Below, piece by piece: positions 17,863-28,110 of a stretch of 64,000 nt of DNA (the stretch's first letter is position 1; each line of letters starts with the position of its first letter). The notes under the pieces were generated by a model. The model did no database searches. It was not told where the DNA came from and saw only the letters and a program-made list of their open reading frames with translations. The DNA is taken from contig NZ_BANX01000011.1 in NCBI RefSeq assembly GCF_000334455.1, positions 124,001 through 188,000 of the forward strand. Reading direction: 5' to 3'. The position numbers were made by a program, and so were the translations under genes. Origin of the DNA: Gordonia soli NBRC 108243 (lineage in GTDB: Bacteria; Actinomycetota; Actinomycetes; Mycobacteriales; Mycobacteriaceae).

Positions 17863-20800
17863 GTGTTCTCCCCCGCGAAGAGTGCGTTGAGCGCTTCGGA
17901 CATCACGGCCTCGAAACCGCTGACGACCTGCAGGACCTCACCGCTCGAGTCGTAGCTGGTCAACGTCCCGACGACGACGTTCTCCGACGTCTGACCGAAT
18001 CCGCTGGCCACCACGAAGAACGGCTCGTCGTACGGCAGGCGCCGGAAGATGTCCACGCGCGCCACCGCGGCGGGCATCGGCGACTTCCCGTACTTGTGCC
18101 GTATCCACGGCGCGACGACCTGCCCCACGACATCGCCCAGATTGGAGTCGTAGAGCCCGACCTCGTACGCGCCGTCGGCCACCGGTGGTGTCCCCAGCCG
18201 ACATTCGGCCACGAGCTGGTCGTCGTCGTGGGTGACGATGCGGCGGACACCCTGCAGTGCCGGACCATGGAAGAGAACCCTGGTCGCGTAGGCGTCGGTC
18301 GGGTCGGCGGCCCCGACCACCGGCAGCGGCGACAGTGGCGGTGGCGGTGCGATCCGCTCGGCATCGGGCCGGATGGTGGCGCGGAACCGCGGTCGCCCGT
18401 TCTCGTCCGTGGCCAGGATCGTGCGGGATGATCCGTCGTCGACGAACCGGATCGTCGTGGTGAGTCGCTCGGGTTCGGTGCCGTCGCGGACCACGCCCTG
18501 AGCACGCGGAAGTCGGTGATGAGGTGACTGTCCTCGCCGGTGACGCGCCGAGCCATGTTCATCAGCCCGCCCATCGCCCACGCCGCCGGGATGACGGCCT
18601 GACCGACCAGTGCGTGATCGTCGATGACCGGGTCGGCGTAGACCGGCGCCATGGACCGTACGAGCTGCACACTCTCGGTTCGCACCGGGACCGTTGTGCG
18701 GTCCACCAGCGGTGTCCGCGGTCCGACCAACTCGATGCTCGTCCCGGCGGCGCGGGTGAAGATGTCGACGAATGCCGCTACGCCGTCGGCGATCTCGACC
18801 ATCTCGACGCCGCGGTCCCGGAAGACGGCGGCCAACTCCGGGCGTACCATCCCGCCGTTCCAGGGGCCCCAGTTCACGACGGTGACCTGGGCTTCGGGTG
18901 AACGCCGCCCTAGCCACACACCGATCCTGCTGATCGCCTCGTTGCCGGTCGCGTAGTCGGATTGTCCTGGATTGCCGTGGAATCCGGCCACCGACCCGAA
19001 CAGGGCCACCTGTCGGAGCGTCGCGATGTCGACGACGGCGAGCACGTTCAACAGAGAGGTGACCTTGACGTCGAGTACCCGCCGGACATCGGTCGCCGAC
19101 TTGTCGACCAGGAGTTTGTCCCGGATCGCACCGGCGCCGTGGACGACTCCGGTGATGCGGTCGGCCAGCGGACCGAGCTTTTCGGCGGTTGCCGCAGCGT
19201 CGGTCAGGTCGATCTGCAGGTAGCGCACCGACGATCCGGTGGCCGACACCGCCGCGACCGTCGCGGCGATCTCCCGGCTCGCGGTGACACTCGTGGCCGC
19301 CGCCGCGATCTGACCGGGCGACGGCCGATCACCCCCCGACGTGAGGTGATCGGCCGCCGCGCGGCGCAGATCGCCGTCGGCGACCCTTACTGCCCACTCG
19401 GGCTCGTCGTGCTGCGCACTGCTGCCGACGAGCAGGAACTCCGCGTCGGTGTGGTTCGCGAGTGCGCGGACGCAGGCCGCGGTGATCCCGCGTGCACCGC
19501 CGGTGACGAGGACGACGTCGTCGGCGCCGAGGCGAACGGACCGAGCCCGTGTGGGATCGCCCAATTCGATCGGCGGCCCCGCGACCCGACCGACCCGACG
19601 CCCGCTGACGTCGACGCCGACCTCGGAGTACCAGGTGTCGGAGTCGTAGAGCTCGGCGAGCAGTGCGGCACCGGCGGTCTCGTCGTCGAGATCGCGGCCG
19701 AGGTCCACCGAACGCGTGAAGACGGCATCGGCTTCGTGGCCCGCTGTCTTGACCAGGCCGGCGACCCCGGACGCGATCGCCTCGGCCAGGGTCGGATCGG
19801 TGACGCCGGTGGTTCCGTCGCCCCGGCTGACGGTGAACAGCGCCGTGCGCGCACCGTCCGCGTGCATCGCGAGGCGATCGATCACGCTGCCGGCGAACAG
19901 GATCGCCTCGGCGAGGTGGCCGACCACCCGCCCGTCATCTCCCTCGGACCGAGCCGGGATCACCCACAGGGCCAGGTCGATCCGGCTGTCGGTGACCGGT
20001 GATGTCGCATCCCGGACATCCCAGCCTCGATCCCGGAGTGCATCCAGGAAGCCGAGCGGTAGTTCGTCGGTCGCTCCACCGACGATGGCGATCGGGTCGG
20101 CACGAAACGGTGCGACCAGTGCGTCGATGGCGGGTAGCGCGATCGTCTCGATCTCCCGACGGACGATCGCACCCCCGCCCTCAGCTTTTGGGTCCGTGCT
20201 CACCCCGCCGTCCATGCTCGCCACGGCCGCGTCATCCCCGGCGGGCACCACGAGCTTGACGATGTAGTCGACGATGTCCTGCAGCGTCGACAGCGAGAAC
20301 ACCTCTTCCGGCGGAGGTGGCGGGATGTCGGGGAACCGTTCTTGGAGCGAACTCAGGATCTCGACCCGCTTGATGGAGTCGATGCCGAGATCGGCTTCCA
20401 TCGTCATCTCGAGATCGAGCATGTCGGTCGGGTAACCGGTCTTGTCGGCGATGGTCTCCAGCATCAGCGTCGCCACCGATGCCGGATCAGTGAGTGCCGC
20501 ATCGGTCTTCGGTTGCTCGGCTGGTGCTTCGGTTGCCGGCGAAGACGTCGCGGTCGGCGACCCGGTCCCGTTGTTCTGAGGCGGGTGTTGAGAACCGTTG
20601 AGCGATGTGGTGTCTGCGGCATGTCCGTTGGTGTCCGCGAATCCGTTCGTCGCCCCGTTCGTCCCGGTTCCGTTCGCCTCAGCGCCGTTGGTCACAGCGC
20701 CGTTGGTCACAGCGCCATTGGTCACGCCGTTCGTCGCGACCCCGTTCGGCACAGCACCGTTCGGCACGGTCCCGTTCGTCCCGGCCCCGTTGCTCGTCGG

Positions 20801-23800
20801 CTGACCGACGGGAGCGTCCACCTCGTGGAAACCGTTGAGCTGCCGACCGTGGTCGATTCCAGCGCCGTTCGTGTGCGGCAGGTCCGTCCGGTACGACGTG
20901 GACGGGAGGGCCCGGGAAGCGTTACGCACCGGAGTGCTCCGAATGCGTTCCGCCGGACCGACCTCGACACCGGCCTCCAGTTCGGCGAAGCTCCGCAACA
21001 CGCCGCTGGCGTGGATGTGGGATTCGCTGATGGCCGTCGACTGCCGCACCACCGCGTCGATGCCGTCGATCAGTTCCGGCCGGATGGTCTGCCCGGCCTC
21101 GGCACTGAGCAGCCCACTGACCCGGTCGGCGATGGAGAGCTGGCTGGCGAGGTAGGCACGATGCATCGTCAGGTGCTCACCGGCGAGATCCCAGATGGAC
21201 GTGCTGCCCACCGGTGTCGTGGCCTGCGGTGTCGTGGCATGCGGGGTCCCTGCGTGCGGGGTCTGGGCCGCCGCGGGCGCCGATCGTGGATCCGGGCTCG
21301 GATCGGGTTCGCCGACGGTGCCGTTCACCGTCGATTCGTCGTGAAGGGTCACGCTGCTCTGCCTTTCGATTCGATATCCGTTGTCCATCTCCTCGCGGAA
21401 CGCTCGACGCCGCTCCTCGGACACGTACTCACTGCCGGTGAGCGTGATCGATCCCCTGGCCGGCTCGCCGGCCGCGGGCCGGGCGGGGGCGACGCCGCGG
21501 TTGAGGTCGCGCAGGGGCAGTCCGAGCACAGTGAGTCGGGCGATCGTGTCGACCGCGTGACGCTCTCCGTCGACCGACGGTCCACCGTCGATCGCCAGTG
21601 CGATCACGTCGGCGCGGTCGCCGAGGGTCTTGCGGACCAACTCGGTCAGCGTCGATTTCGGGCCGAACTCGACGAAGACGCGGAATCCGTCGTCGTACAT
21701 CTCGACCAGTCGATCGGCGAACACCACCGGGGCGGTCATCTGACCGGCGAGCACGTCGCGGTTGGCCGCCACGTCGCTGCCGTAGGAGCGATCCGCTGTG
21801 TCGGCGAACACCGGGATCGAGGGTTCGGGGATCTGGGCGTCGCCGAGTGCGGTGCGGAAGGACTCGACGGCATGCGCGACCAGCGGCGTGTGGAACGCTG
21901 CCGCCACCGGCAGGGCGCGGGCCCCGACTCCCTCGGAACCGCATCGCTCGACAAACGCCGTGATCGCCTCCGTCGCACCACCGACCACCACTTGTTCGGG
22001 GGCGTTCACGTTGCAGACCCACAGGTCCGCGTACTCGGCGATCAGGTCGTCGACCACCGCTCGTGATGCGGTGACAGCCGCCATCGCACCCGGGTCGGCG
22101 CTGTCTGCCGGTCGATCTGCCATCGCGGCACCGCGGGCGATCGTGATCGAACGGAAGGTCTCGTCGTCGAGGCTCCCGGCCGCCCACAGCGCGGTGATCT
22201 CGCCGTAGCTGTGGCCGAGGGCACCGTCGGGGGTGAAGCCGATCGAGCGGAGGTGATCGAACTGCCCCTGCGCCAGTGCTCCGATCGCGGGTTGGGCGAA
22301 CTCGGTGGCCCGCAGGGCCTTCTCCTGCGCGGCGGCATCAGCCGGCGTGAACGCCGACGGCGGGTAGACGGTCGAGCCGAAGTCCCCGGACTCGAATCGT
22401 TCGGCCATCGCGTCGAGTGCGTCGGCGATCCGCGGGAATGCCGTGGCCGCACCGGAACCCATGTTGGCGTACTGGCTGCCCTGCCCGGCGAACAGCGCGG
22501 CGACCTTGCCGTCGACGATCCCGCGCTCACGGTAGTGGACCCCGGCGGGCAGTTCACCGCCGAGCCGGATGTGGTCGATCGCAGCCGCTCGCAGCGCATC
22601 CAGGTCGGTACGTCGGTCGGCGACGATGGCCAGGCGTGCGTCGGCCGCCGGGATGGTGTCGACAGTTGCCCGACGCATCGGGTCACCCTCGATCTCGGCG
22701 ATGAGGCCATCTGGCGTCGGCGCGTGCCAGAGGTATGTGACGAGCGTTCGGTGCGACGGGCGTTCGGCCCCCCGGGCCAGGGGCGGCTCCTCGAGCACGC
22801 AGTGGAAGTTGGTGCCGCCGAAACCGAACGACGACACCCCGGCACGCCGAACGCCTGTCCGCGGATCTGACACCCACGGCCGGGTCGAAGCGTTGGGGTA
22901 CAGCGGAGAATCCGCGAATCCCATCGCCGCCTTGGGCGAGTTCACGTTGAGGGTCGGCGGGAGGATCCGCTGCTGCAGAGCCAACGCAGCCTTGATGACG
23001 CCCGCGGCACCTGCCGCCGACTTGGTGTGGCCGATCTGCGATTTCACACTGCCGATAGCGATCGATCCACGCTCGAGATCGTGCGCGTCGAAGACCTCGT
23101 TCAGCGCCGAGATCTCGACGTGGTCGCCGACCGCCGTACCGGTGCCGTGACATTCGAGGAGTCGCACGGTGTCCGGCGAGACCCGTGCCGTCGAGTAGGC
23201 CCGCTCGAGAGCGGTCACCTGCCCTTCGGCGCGGGGCGCGTAGATGCTCTTGAAGCGGCCGTCACTCGACGACCCGATCCCCTTGATCGTCGCGTAGATC
23301 CGGTCGCCGTCACGCTCGGCATCGGCGAGTCGCTTGAGACCCACCATGCCGATGCCCTGACCAATGAGGGTCCCGTCCGCGTCCTCGTCGAACGGTCGGA
23401 TGTCGTCGTTCACCGACAGCGCCGGGGTCTTGGAGAAGCACACGTACATCGTCGGACTGTTCTCGAGGTCGCAGCCGCCGGCGATCATGAAGTCCGCCCG
23501 CCCCAACGAGAGCTCCGCGATCGCCACGTTGATCGCCGCGAGCGAACTGGCGCACGCGGCGTCGGTGGTGCAGTTGAGGGCGCCCAGGTCGAATCGGTTC
23601 GCGATCCGACCCGCGACCACGTTGCCGAGGATGCCGGGAAACGAGTTCTCCTGCCAGGGCGCGTACGCCGACTTGTACTTCTCGGCGATGGCCTCCGACT
23701 CCGCCTGACCGAGCCCGCTGCTGCGCAACACCTCGACCAGGACCGGGGCCTGCATCCGCGACATCATGTCCCGCACCAGCGCATTGGCGCCCGAGGTTCC

Positions 23801-24235
23801 CAACACCACACCGGCGCGGGAACGGTCGAAGTCCGGATCATCGAAGCATCCCGAGTCCTCGAGCGTCTGCTTGGCGATGACCAGGCTCAGCAGCTGGAGA
23901 ACGCTGGTGGCCTCGACGGTCTTCGGCGGGATGCCGTACTCGAGCGGATTGAAGACCACCGGCGGGATGAACCCCCCGCGTTTTGAGTACGTCTTGTCCT
24001 CTGCCCGCGGGTCCGGATCGAAGTGGTCTTCGATGCGCCACTCGTGTTCGGGCACATCGGTGATGCAGTCGGCCTTGGACAGGATGTTGTCCCAGTACTC
24101 GTCGACGTTTGCCGCATCGGGGAACAGGGCGCCGATGCCGACGATCGCGACCGGGACATCGCCGGCAGGCCGAAGAACCTCCGGCGCTGGTTCGGCGCCC
24201 TCGAGGTGCGCGTTCGGGGCGGTGTCTGCGGTCAT
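17859..24235 (-). CDS. pfaA: PfaA-like iterative type I synthase KS-AT-ACP-KR-DH, with an apparent frameshift
   Basis: Core subunit of a PUFA-type (secondary lipid) synthase, about 2125 residues once a one-base deletion is repaired. Domain order: KS at about 27-487 (Cys228 in TTDAACAS, His363 in ECHGTGTAVGD, His403 in GHTKSAAG); AT at about 580-880 (GHSYGE, Ser676; AAFHTP, a malonyl-type signature); one ACP (GIDSIKR, Ser1287); KR at about 1570-1800 (VTGGARG, Ser1748, Tyr1761); PKS-type DH from about 1865 (His1874). At 18496-18498 a run of three C (GGG in the gene) appears to have lost one base. Before it the frame reads sensible DH sequence, and after it only the neighbouring frame does, ending at 17859 in an ATGA overlap with the next gene. 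Unrepaired, the chain would end at 17960 with about 177 nonsense residues. GAGGA lies about 7 bases upstream of the start. Only one ACP is seen, where most PUFA synthases have several. Confidence 0.9.
20682..20726 (-). repeat. 15-bp tandem repeat in the Asn-Gly-rich linker of the PfaA-like protein
   Basis: Three consecutive 15-base units at 20682-20726 encode repeated (A/V)TNGA-type peptides. They sit in an Asn/Gly-rich, probably disordered linker just upstream of the single ACP domain (residues about 1140-1215). Confidence 0.75.
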
Positions 24236-24651
24236 GGGCGTGTCCTCACCGTCGTCTGGGCAGCCGACATCACGAGAGTCGGCGCATCATGGGATCGTCG
24301 CGCAGGCGCGCCGTACAATAATCGATCGTCGGAAAGCATTGATACATCGAGCGTTCGGGGTCCGCGGGCTCCGGCAGAGCGCATCTGCACGACGGCTGTC
24401 CGAGGCCCGGTCCCGTGGACACCCGTGAACGCGATCGTCGCTGCCGGGAACCGGACCGGAGGCGCACACAGAGCGCGGAGACGACGTGATCGTGATCCAG
24501 TCAACAACCGAACCGTACAGATGTCAAGGACCATCAGATGCCTCGCTCCCGTCGAATAGTGCTGTACATCAACTGTTTTCAGGCAGCCTTGATCGACGCC
24601 GGTCGATGCGGTTACCGGTCGATTACCGTGTGTTCTCGCTGCGGCGCCGGC
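24236..24651. promoter_or_regulatory. 416-bp spacer between mmpL and pfaA; probable pfa promoter region
   Basis: No convincing gene is present. The region is less GC-biased than the flanking genes. It holds one copy of CGGTTACCG (24609-24617), also seen twice upstream of the methyltransferase, and TGTACA-like motifs. The sequence just upstream of pfaA contains a TATTGT hexamer on the minus strand (about 24315), but no good -35 partner. Because mmpL reads in the same direction, pfaA could be transcribed from here or by read-through. Confidence 0.4.
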
Positions 24652-27600
24652 TCAGGGGGACGCCCTCTCCTCGGCGGTCGACACGGATGATGTCGAGGAC
24701 TCTGTCGATGCCCGGGCCGGACCGGCCTGCGCCGGCTCGCCCGGTGCTGGGTCACCAGGTCCGCCCGACCCGTCGGCCGCCTCTCCGCGTCCGGGTATCG
24801 CGGCCTCGTCCGGCGGTCGGCTCGGCCACCAGTTCCAGCGGCCGAGCAACGCGGCCAGCGAGGGAATGGTCAACGTGCGCACGATCATCGCGTCGATGAG
24901 CAGCCCGACCGCGATGGTGAAACCGATCTGGCCGACGTTGGTGACCGACGAGATGAGCAGCGCCATCATCGTTATCGCGAAGATGACCGCGGCCACCGTG
25001 ATCACTCCTCCGGTCCCGGTGACTGCTCGGATGACGGCGGCACGGGTACCGCCGCCCGGATGATCGCGCGCCTCCTCCCGGACCCGGGACATCAGCAACA
25101 GGTTGTAATCCGCGCCGACCGCAGCGAGGGCGATGAACGACATCGACGGCACCGCCCAGTGCAGCGGGATGTGCAGGAGGTGTTGCCAGAGGAGCACACT
25201 GACGCCGATCGCGGCGAGATAGGACAGGATGACCGAAGCCAGGATGTAGGCCGGGATCACGATGCTGCGCAACATGAACGCGAGGATCACCACGATCAGG
25301 ATGCTGGCGGTGAGGGCGATGAGCAACAGGTCCCGGAATGCGAAGTCGCCGAGCTCGAAGTACATGATGGAAGGTCCGGTCAGTGCTGTACGCGCAGCCG
25401 GAAGTCCACTGTCGTCCGCGGCCTGCTGTGCGACCGTCCGGATCTGTTGCGCCTGCTGATCGGCCTTCTCACTGAAGGCGTCGCCGGTGGTGACGATCTG
25501 CATGCGCGCCGACTTGCCGTCCGGTGCGATGAAGAGCGAGATCGCCGGTGCCAGGCGGGGCGAGGCGAGCGCGGAAGCGGGCAGGTAGAAGCCTCCGCCT
25601 TCGGTGGGCGAACCGGCGTTGTCACGCAACTCCCCGAGGTAGTCGGCCGCCTGCCGTAGCCCGCGCTGCATGTCGGTGACCCCGGATGTCAGCTGCGTGA
25701 CACCACCGGCCAACGGTCCGACGCCGTCGGCGAGTCGTCGTGCGCCGGTGCGCGCAGCCACCGCGCCGTCGTCGAGGGTCACCAGACCGGAGTTCAGCGC
25801 GACCTGACCGTTGCGGAGCTGGCGCGCGCCCTCCACGGCGCGGTTCATCTCGGTGGTGAGCGTCGTCAGCCCGGATTGCAGGCGTGCGTTGCCCTCGGCG
25901 AGTTGGTCGACGCCGCTGCGCAACTGCTCGACGTCGCCGACGGGCGACCGCTCCACGGCGACGAGCAGGGTCCGCGCTGCGCTGCACATCGGGTTGGTGG
26001 CGCACTGCGGGTCGGCATCCACCAGGCCACGGAGTGACCGGACGGCGTCGGTTGCCGGGAGCAGCGGAGCGGTCGCGTCGTCCGCCCGACGCTTGAGGAG
26101 CGCCGCCCCTCGACCTACCTGCCGGGATCCCTCGGCGAGCTGGTCCGCGCCGTCGGACAGCCGGGTCAGACCGGTCGAGAGCTGCTCGCTGCCGTCGACG
26201 AGGCGTTGCGAGCCATTCCGCGCCGCACGCGTCCCGGTGGCAAGGCGGTCGGTGCCGTCACGGAGTTGCCTGCTGCCGTCGACCACCTTAGTCATACCCG
26301 AGCCCAGTTGGCGGACCTGCGGATCGGACCGGGCGAGCTGCACCACTGCGGCGTCGAGGCGGTCGCCGACGACCCCGGCCTGGTATCCGACTGCCGCCTC
26401 GGTCAGCGGACGACCCATCGGTCGCGTCACCCCGCGGACCGACTCGACACCGTCGACGCCGGCGACTGCAGCCGAGATCCGCTCCAGGGATGCGAATCCG
26501 GCGGACGTGCGCAGATCGGCGTCGGATCGGACCAGCATGGTAATGGGCAGGAGTTCGTTGGCCCCGAAGGACTGTGCCGCGAGCTGGTATCCACGGTTGC
26601 TGTCGGTGTCGTCACCGATGGTCGACCGCTCGTCGTAGGCGATGACGATGGTCGGCACGATCAGCGCGAGGATCACGAGCAGTACCAACGATCCGGCGAG
26701 CGTCCGGACCGGGCGCTTGACCGCGGCGTTCGCGACGCCGCGCCACCAGTCGGTGGCCGAGTGCGGTCGCGGCTCCGCCCAACCACGCTCGGAGACCAGG
26801 GCGAGTGTCGCCGGTGTCAGGGTGACCGCTGCCGCGGCGACGACCAGGATGCCGACCGCACAGGGCAATCCGATCGACCGGAACATGCCGATCTCTGCGA
26901 CACTCATCGACGCCGACGTCACGGCGACCACGAGTGCGGAGGCCAGTATCACCGTCGAGATGCGGGAACAGGCCGAGACCATCGCCGCGCGGTCGTCGAG
27001 GCCCGCTCTGCGTTCCTCGTGGTAGCGGCTGATCAGGAAGATCGCGTAGTCGGTGCCGGCACCCAGGATCAACGCGGCGAGCAGCGCCAGCGAGAAGATC
27101 GAGATCGGGCTGCCGTGCAAACCCATCAGCGCCACCACCGGGCGGGCGACACCGAGGCCCAGGCCGATGGTCAACAGCGGGACCGCGGCCACGGCGATCG
27201 ACCGATAGACCGCGAACAGGAGGAGTGCGATCAACAGCACCGTCACGCCGGTGATGAGCTGCAGTGATGTGTGCACGCCGTCGAGTTCGTCGGCGACCGT
27301 CGCGCCGAGACCCGCCACCTCGGCCTCGAGGCCCGGCGGTCGGGGCACGGCCGTCAGATCCGACCGGATCGAGGAGATCGCATTGGTCGCCGCGGTCGCA
27401 CCGGTGTCGGCCGACAGCCGGATCATCGTGTACGCGGTCGTCCCGTCCGGACTGACCGCCGAGGCAGCCGTGTCGGGGTTCGACCAGAGGTTCTGCACGG
27501 CCGCGACATGCTCGCGATCGGCGCCGACCTCGGCCAAGACCGCGTCGTGGTACCGACGATCCTGATCGGTGAGACCGGTGCCACGGCGGACCACCAGATA

Positions 27601-27813
27601 GGCGAGCCCGTTGGCGGACGGCTCGTGGAACTGCTCGCCGAGTTCGGCCAGGACTTTCATGCCCTGGGCATCGGCCGGCACCATCGGCGTCGAGCGTTCC
27701 GTCGCAACGGTTTCCAGCTGCGGGACCAGGAGGTTGAGTGCGCCCGCGACGCCGAGCCAGAGGAGTACGACGACCACGCGCCAGCGGAGTACGAACTCCC
27801 CGAATCTCTTCAC
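24652..27813 (-). CDS. MmpL-family RND lipid transporter
   Basis: Inner-membrane RND protein of about 1053 residues with two MMPL halves, each with a six-helix cluster. Proton-relay Asp-Tyr pairs are seen as GAGTDYAIFL (first half) and VGADYNLLLMS (second half), as in mycobacterial MmpL proteins. The large loop between the halves holds many LxxGxxxL-type repeats (LRDGTDRLATG, LSDGADQLAEG and similar), predicted to form a long helical periplasmic domain. The C-terminal tail of about 60 residues is Pro/Gly/Ser-rich. The GTG at 27813 is preferred because GGAGG lies 7 bases upstream. MmpL proteins commonly export lipids made by neighbouring polyketide or fatty-acid synthases. Its position directly upstream of pfaA suggests it exports that product; this is inference. 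Confidence 0.88.
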   Translation of the reverse strand: MKRFGEFVLRWRVVVVLLWLGVAGALNLLVPQLETVATERSTPMVPADAQGMKVLAELGEQFHEPSANGLAYLVVRRGTGLTDQDRRYHDAVLAEVGADREHVAAVQNLWSNPDTAASAVSPDGTTAYTMIRLSADTGATAATNAISSIRSDLTAVPRPPGLEAEVAGLGATVADELDGVHTSLQLITGVTVLLIALLLFAVYRSIAVAAVPLLTIGLGLGVARPVVALMGLHGSPISIFSLALLAALILGAGTDYAIFLISRYHEERRAGLDDRAAMVSACSRISTVILASALVVAVTSASMSVAEIGMFRSIGLPCAVGILVVAAAAVTLTPATLALVSERGWAEPRPHSATDWWRGVANAAVKRPVRTLAGSLVLLVILALIVPTIVIAYDERSTIGDDTDSNRGYQLAAQSFGANELLPITMLVRSDADLRTSAGFASLERISAAVAGVDGVESVRGVTRPMGRPLTEAAVGYQAGVVGDRLDAAVVQLARSDPQVRQLGSGMTKVVDGSRQLRDGTDRLATGTRAARNGSQRLVDGSEQLSTGLTRLSDGADQLAEGSRQVGRGAALLKRRADDATAPLLPATDAVRSLRGLVDADPQCATNPMCSAARTLLVAVERSPVGDVEQLRSGVDQLAEGNARLQSGLTTLTTEMNRAVEGARQLRNGQVALNSGLVTLDDGAVAARTGARRLADGVGPLAGGVTQLTSGVTDMQRGLRQAADYLGELRDNAGSPTEGGGFYLPASALASPRLAPAISLFIAPDGKSARMQIVTTGDAFSEKADQQAQQIRTVAQQAADDSGLPAARTALTGPSIMYFELGDFAFRDLLLIALTASILIVVILAFMLRSIVIPAYILASVILSYLAAIGVSVLLWQHLLHIPLHWAVPSMSFIALAAVGADYNLLLMSRVREEARDHPGGGTRAAVIRAVTGTGGVITVAAVIFAITMMALLISSVTNVGQIGFTIAVGLLIDAMIVRTLTIPSLAALLGRWNWWPSRPPDEAAIPGRGEAADGSGGPGDPAPGEPAQAGPARASTESSTSSVSTAEERASP

Positions 27814-28110
27814 CCTGTTCCCTCCGGTCGCGCGCATACGGGCACACCGTGTTTCGCACACACATCTGGTCCGAGCTCATCCGGTCCGGGAGCACTCGCC
27901 GGTCCGGGAAGGTGGGGAGGATCGATGCCGAGGCGACGCGAGTCGATGCGGCCGGGCGGCCCCCTCACACACGGTGACGCCACCGCGTATGTCCATCGAT
28001 CACGCTATGGTCGCGCGAGGAGTGCCACAACAGCCTCCGAGCGGAGCGGTCGCTACGCCCAGGGGCGTAGACGCGGCCCTCCTCCAGCACGATGACGCCG
28101 AGGTCGGAGC

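Noticed and set aside
17960-18500. C-terminal 177 residues of the uncorrected pfaA frame
   Set aside because: Arg/Ser/Pro-rich out-of-frame sequence; the neighbouring frame over the same bases encodes clear DH-domain sequence, so this tail results from the one-base deletion.
20342-22066. 574-codon plus-strand open frame opposite pfaA
   Set aside because: Antisense to AT, linker and ACP coding sequence with diagnostic motifs; no recognisable protein features.
24236-24651. Small genes in the mmpL-pfaA spacer
   Set aside because: Short frames on both strands lack ribosome sites and coding-type third-position bias.
7524-27813. Phosphopantetheinyl transferase or intact KS-CLF gene in the lipid cluster
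   Set aside because: Looked for and not found; activation of the ACP must rely on an enzyme encoded elsewhere.
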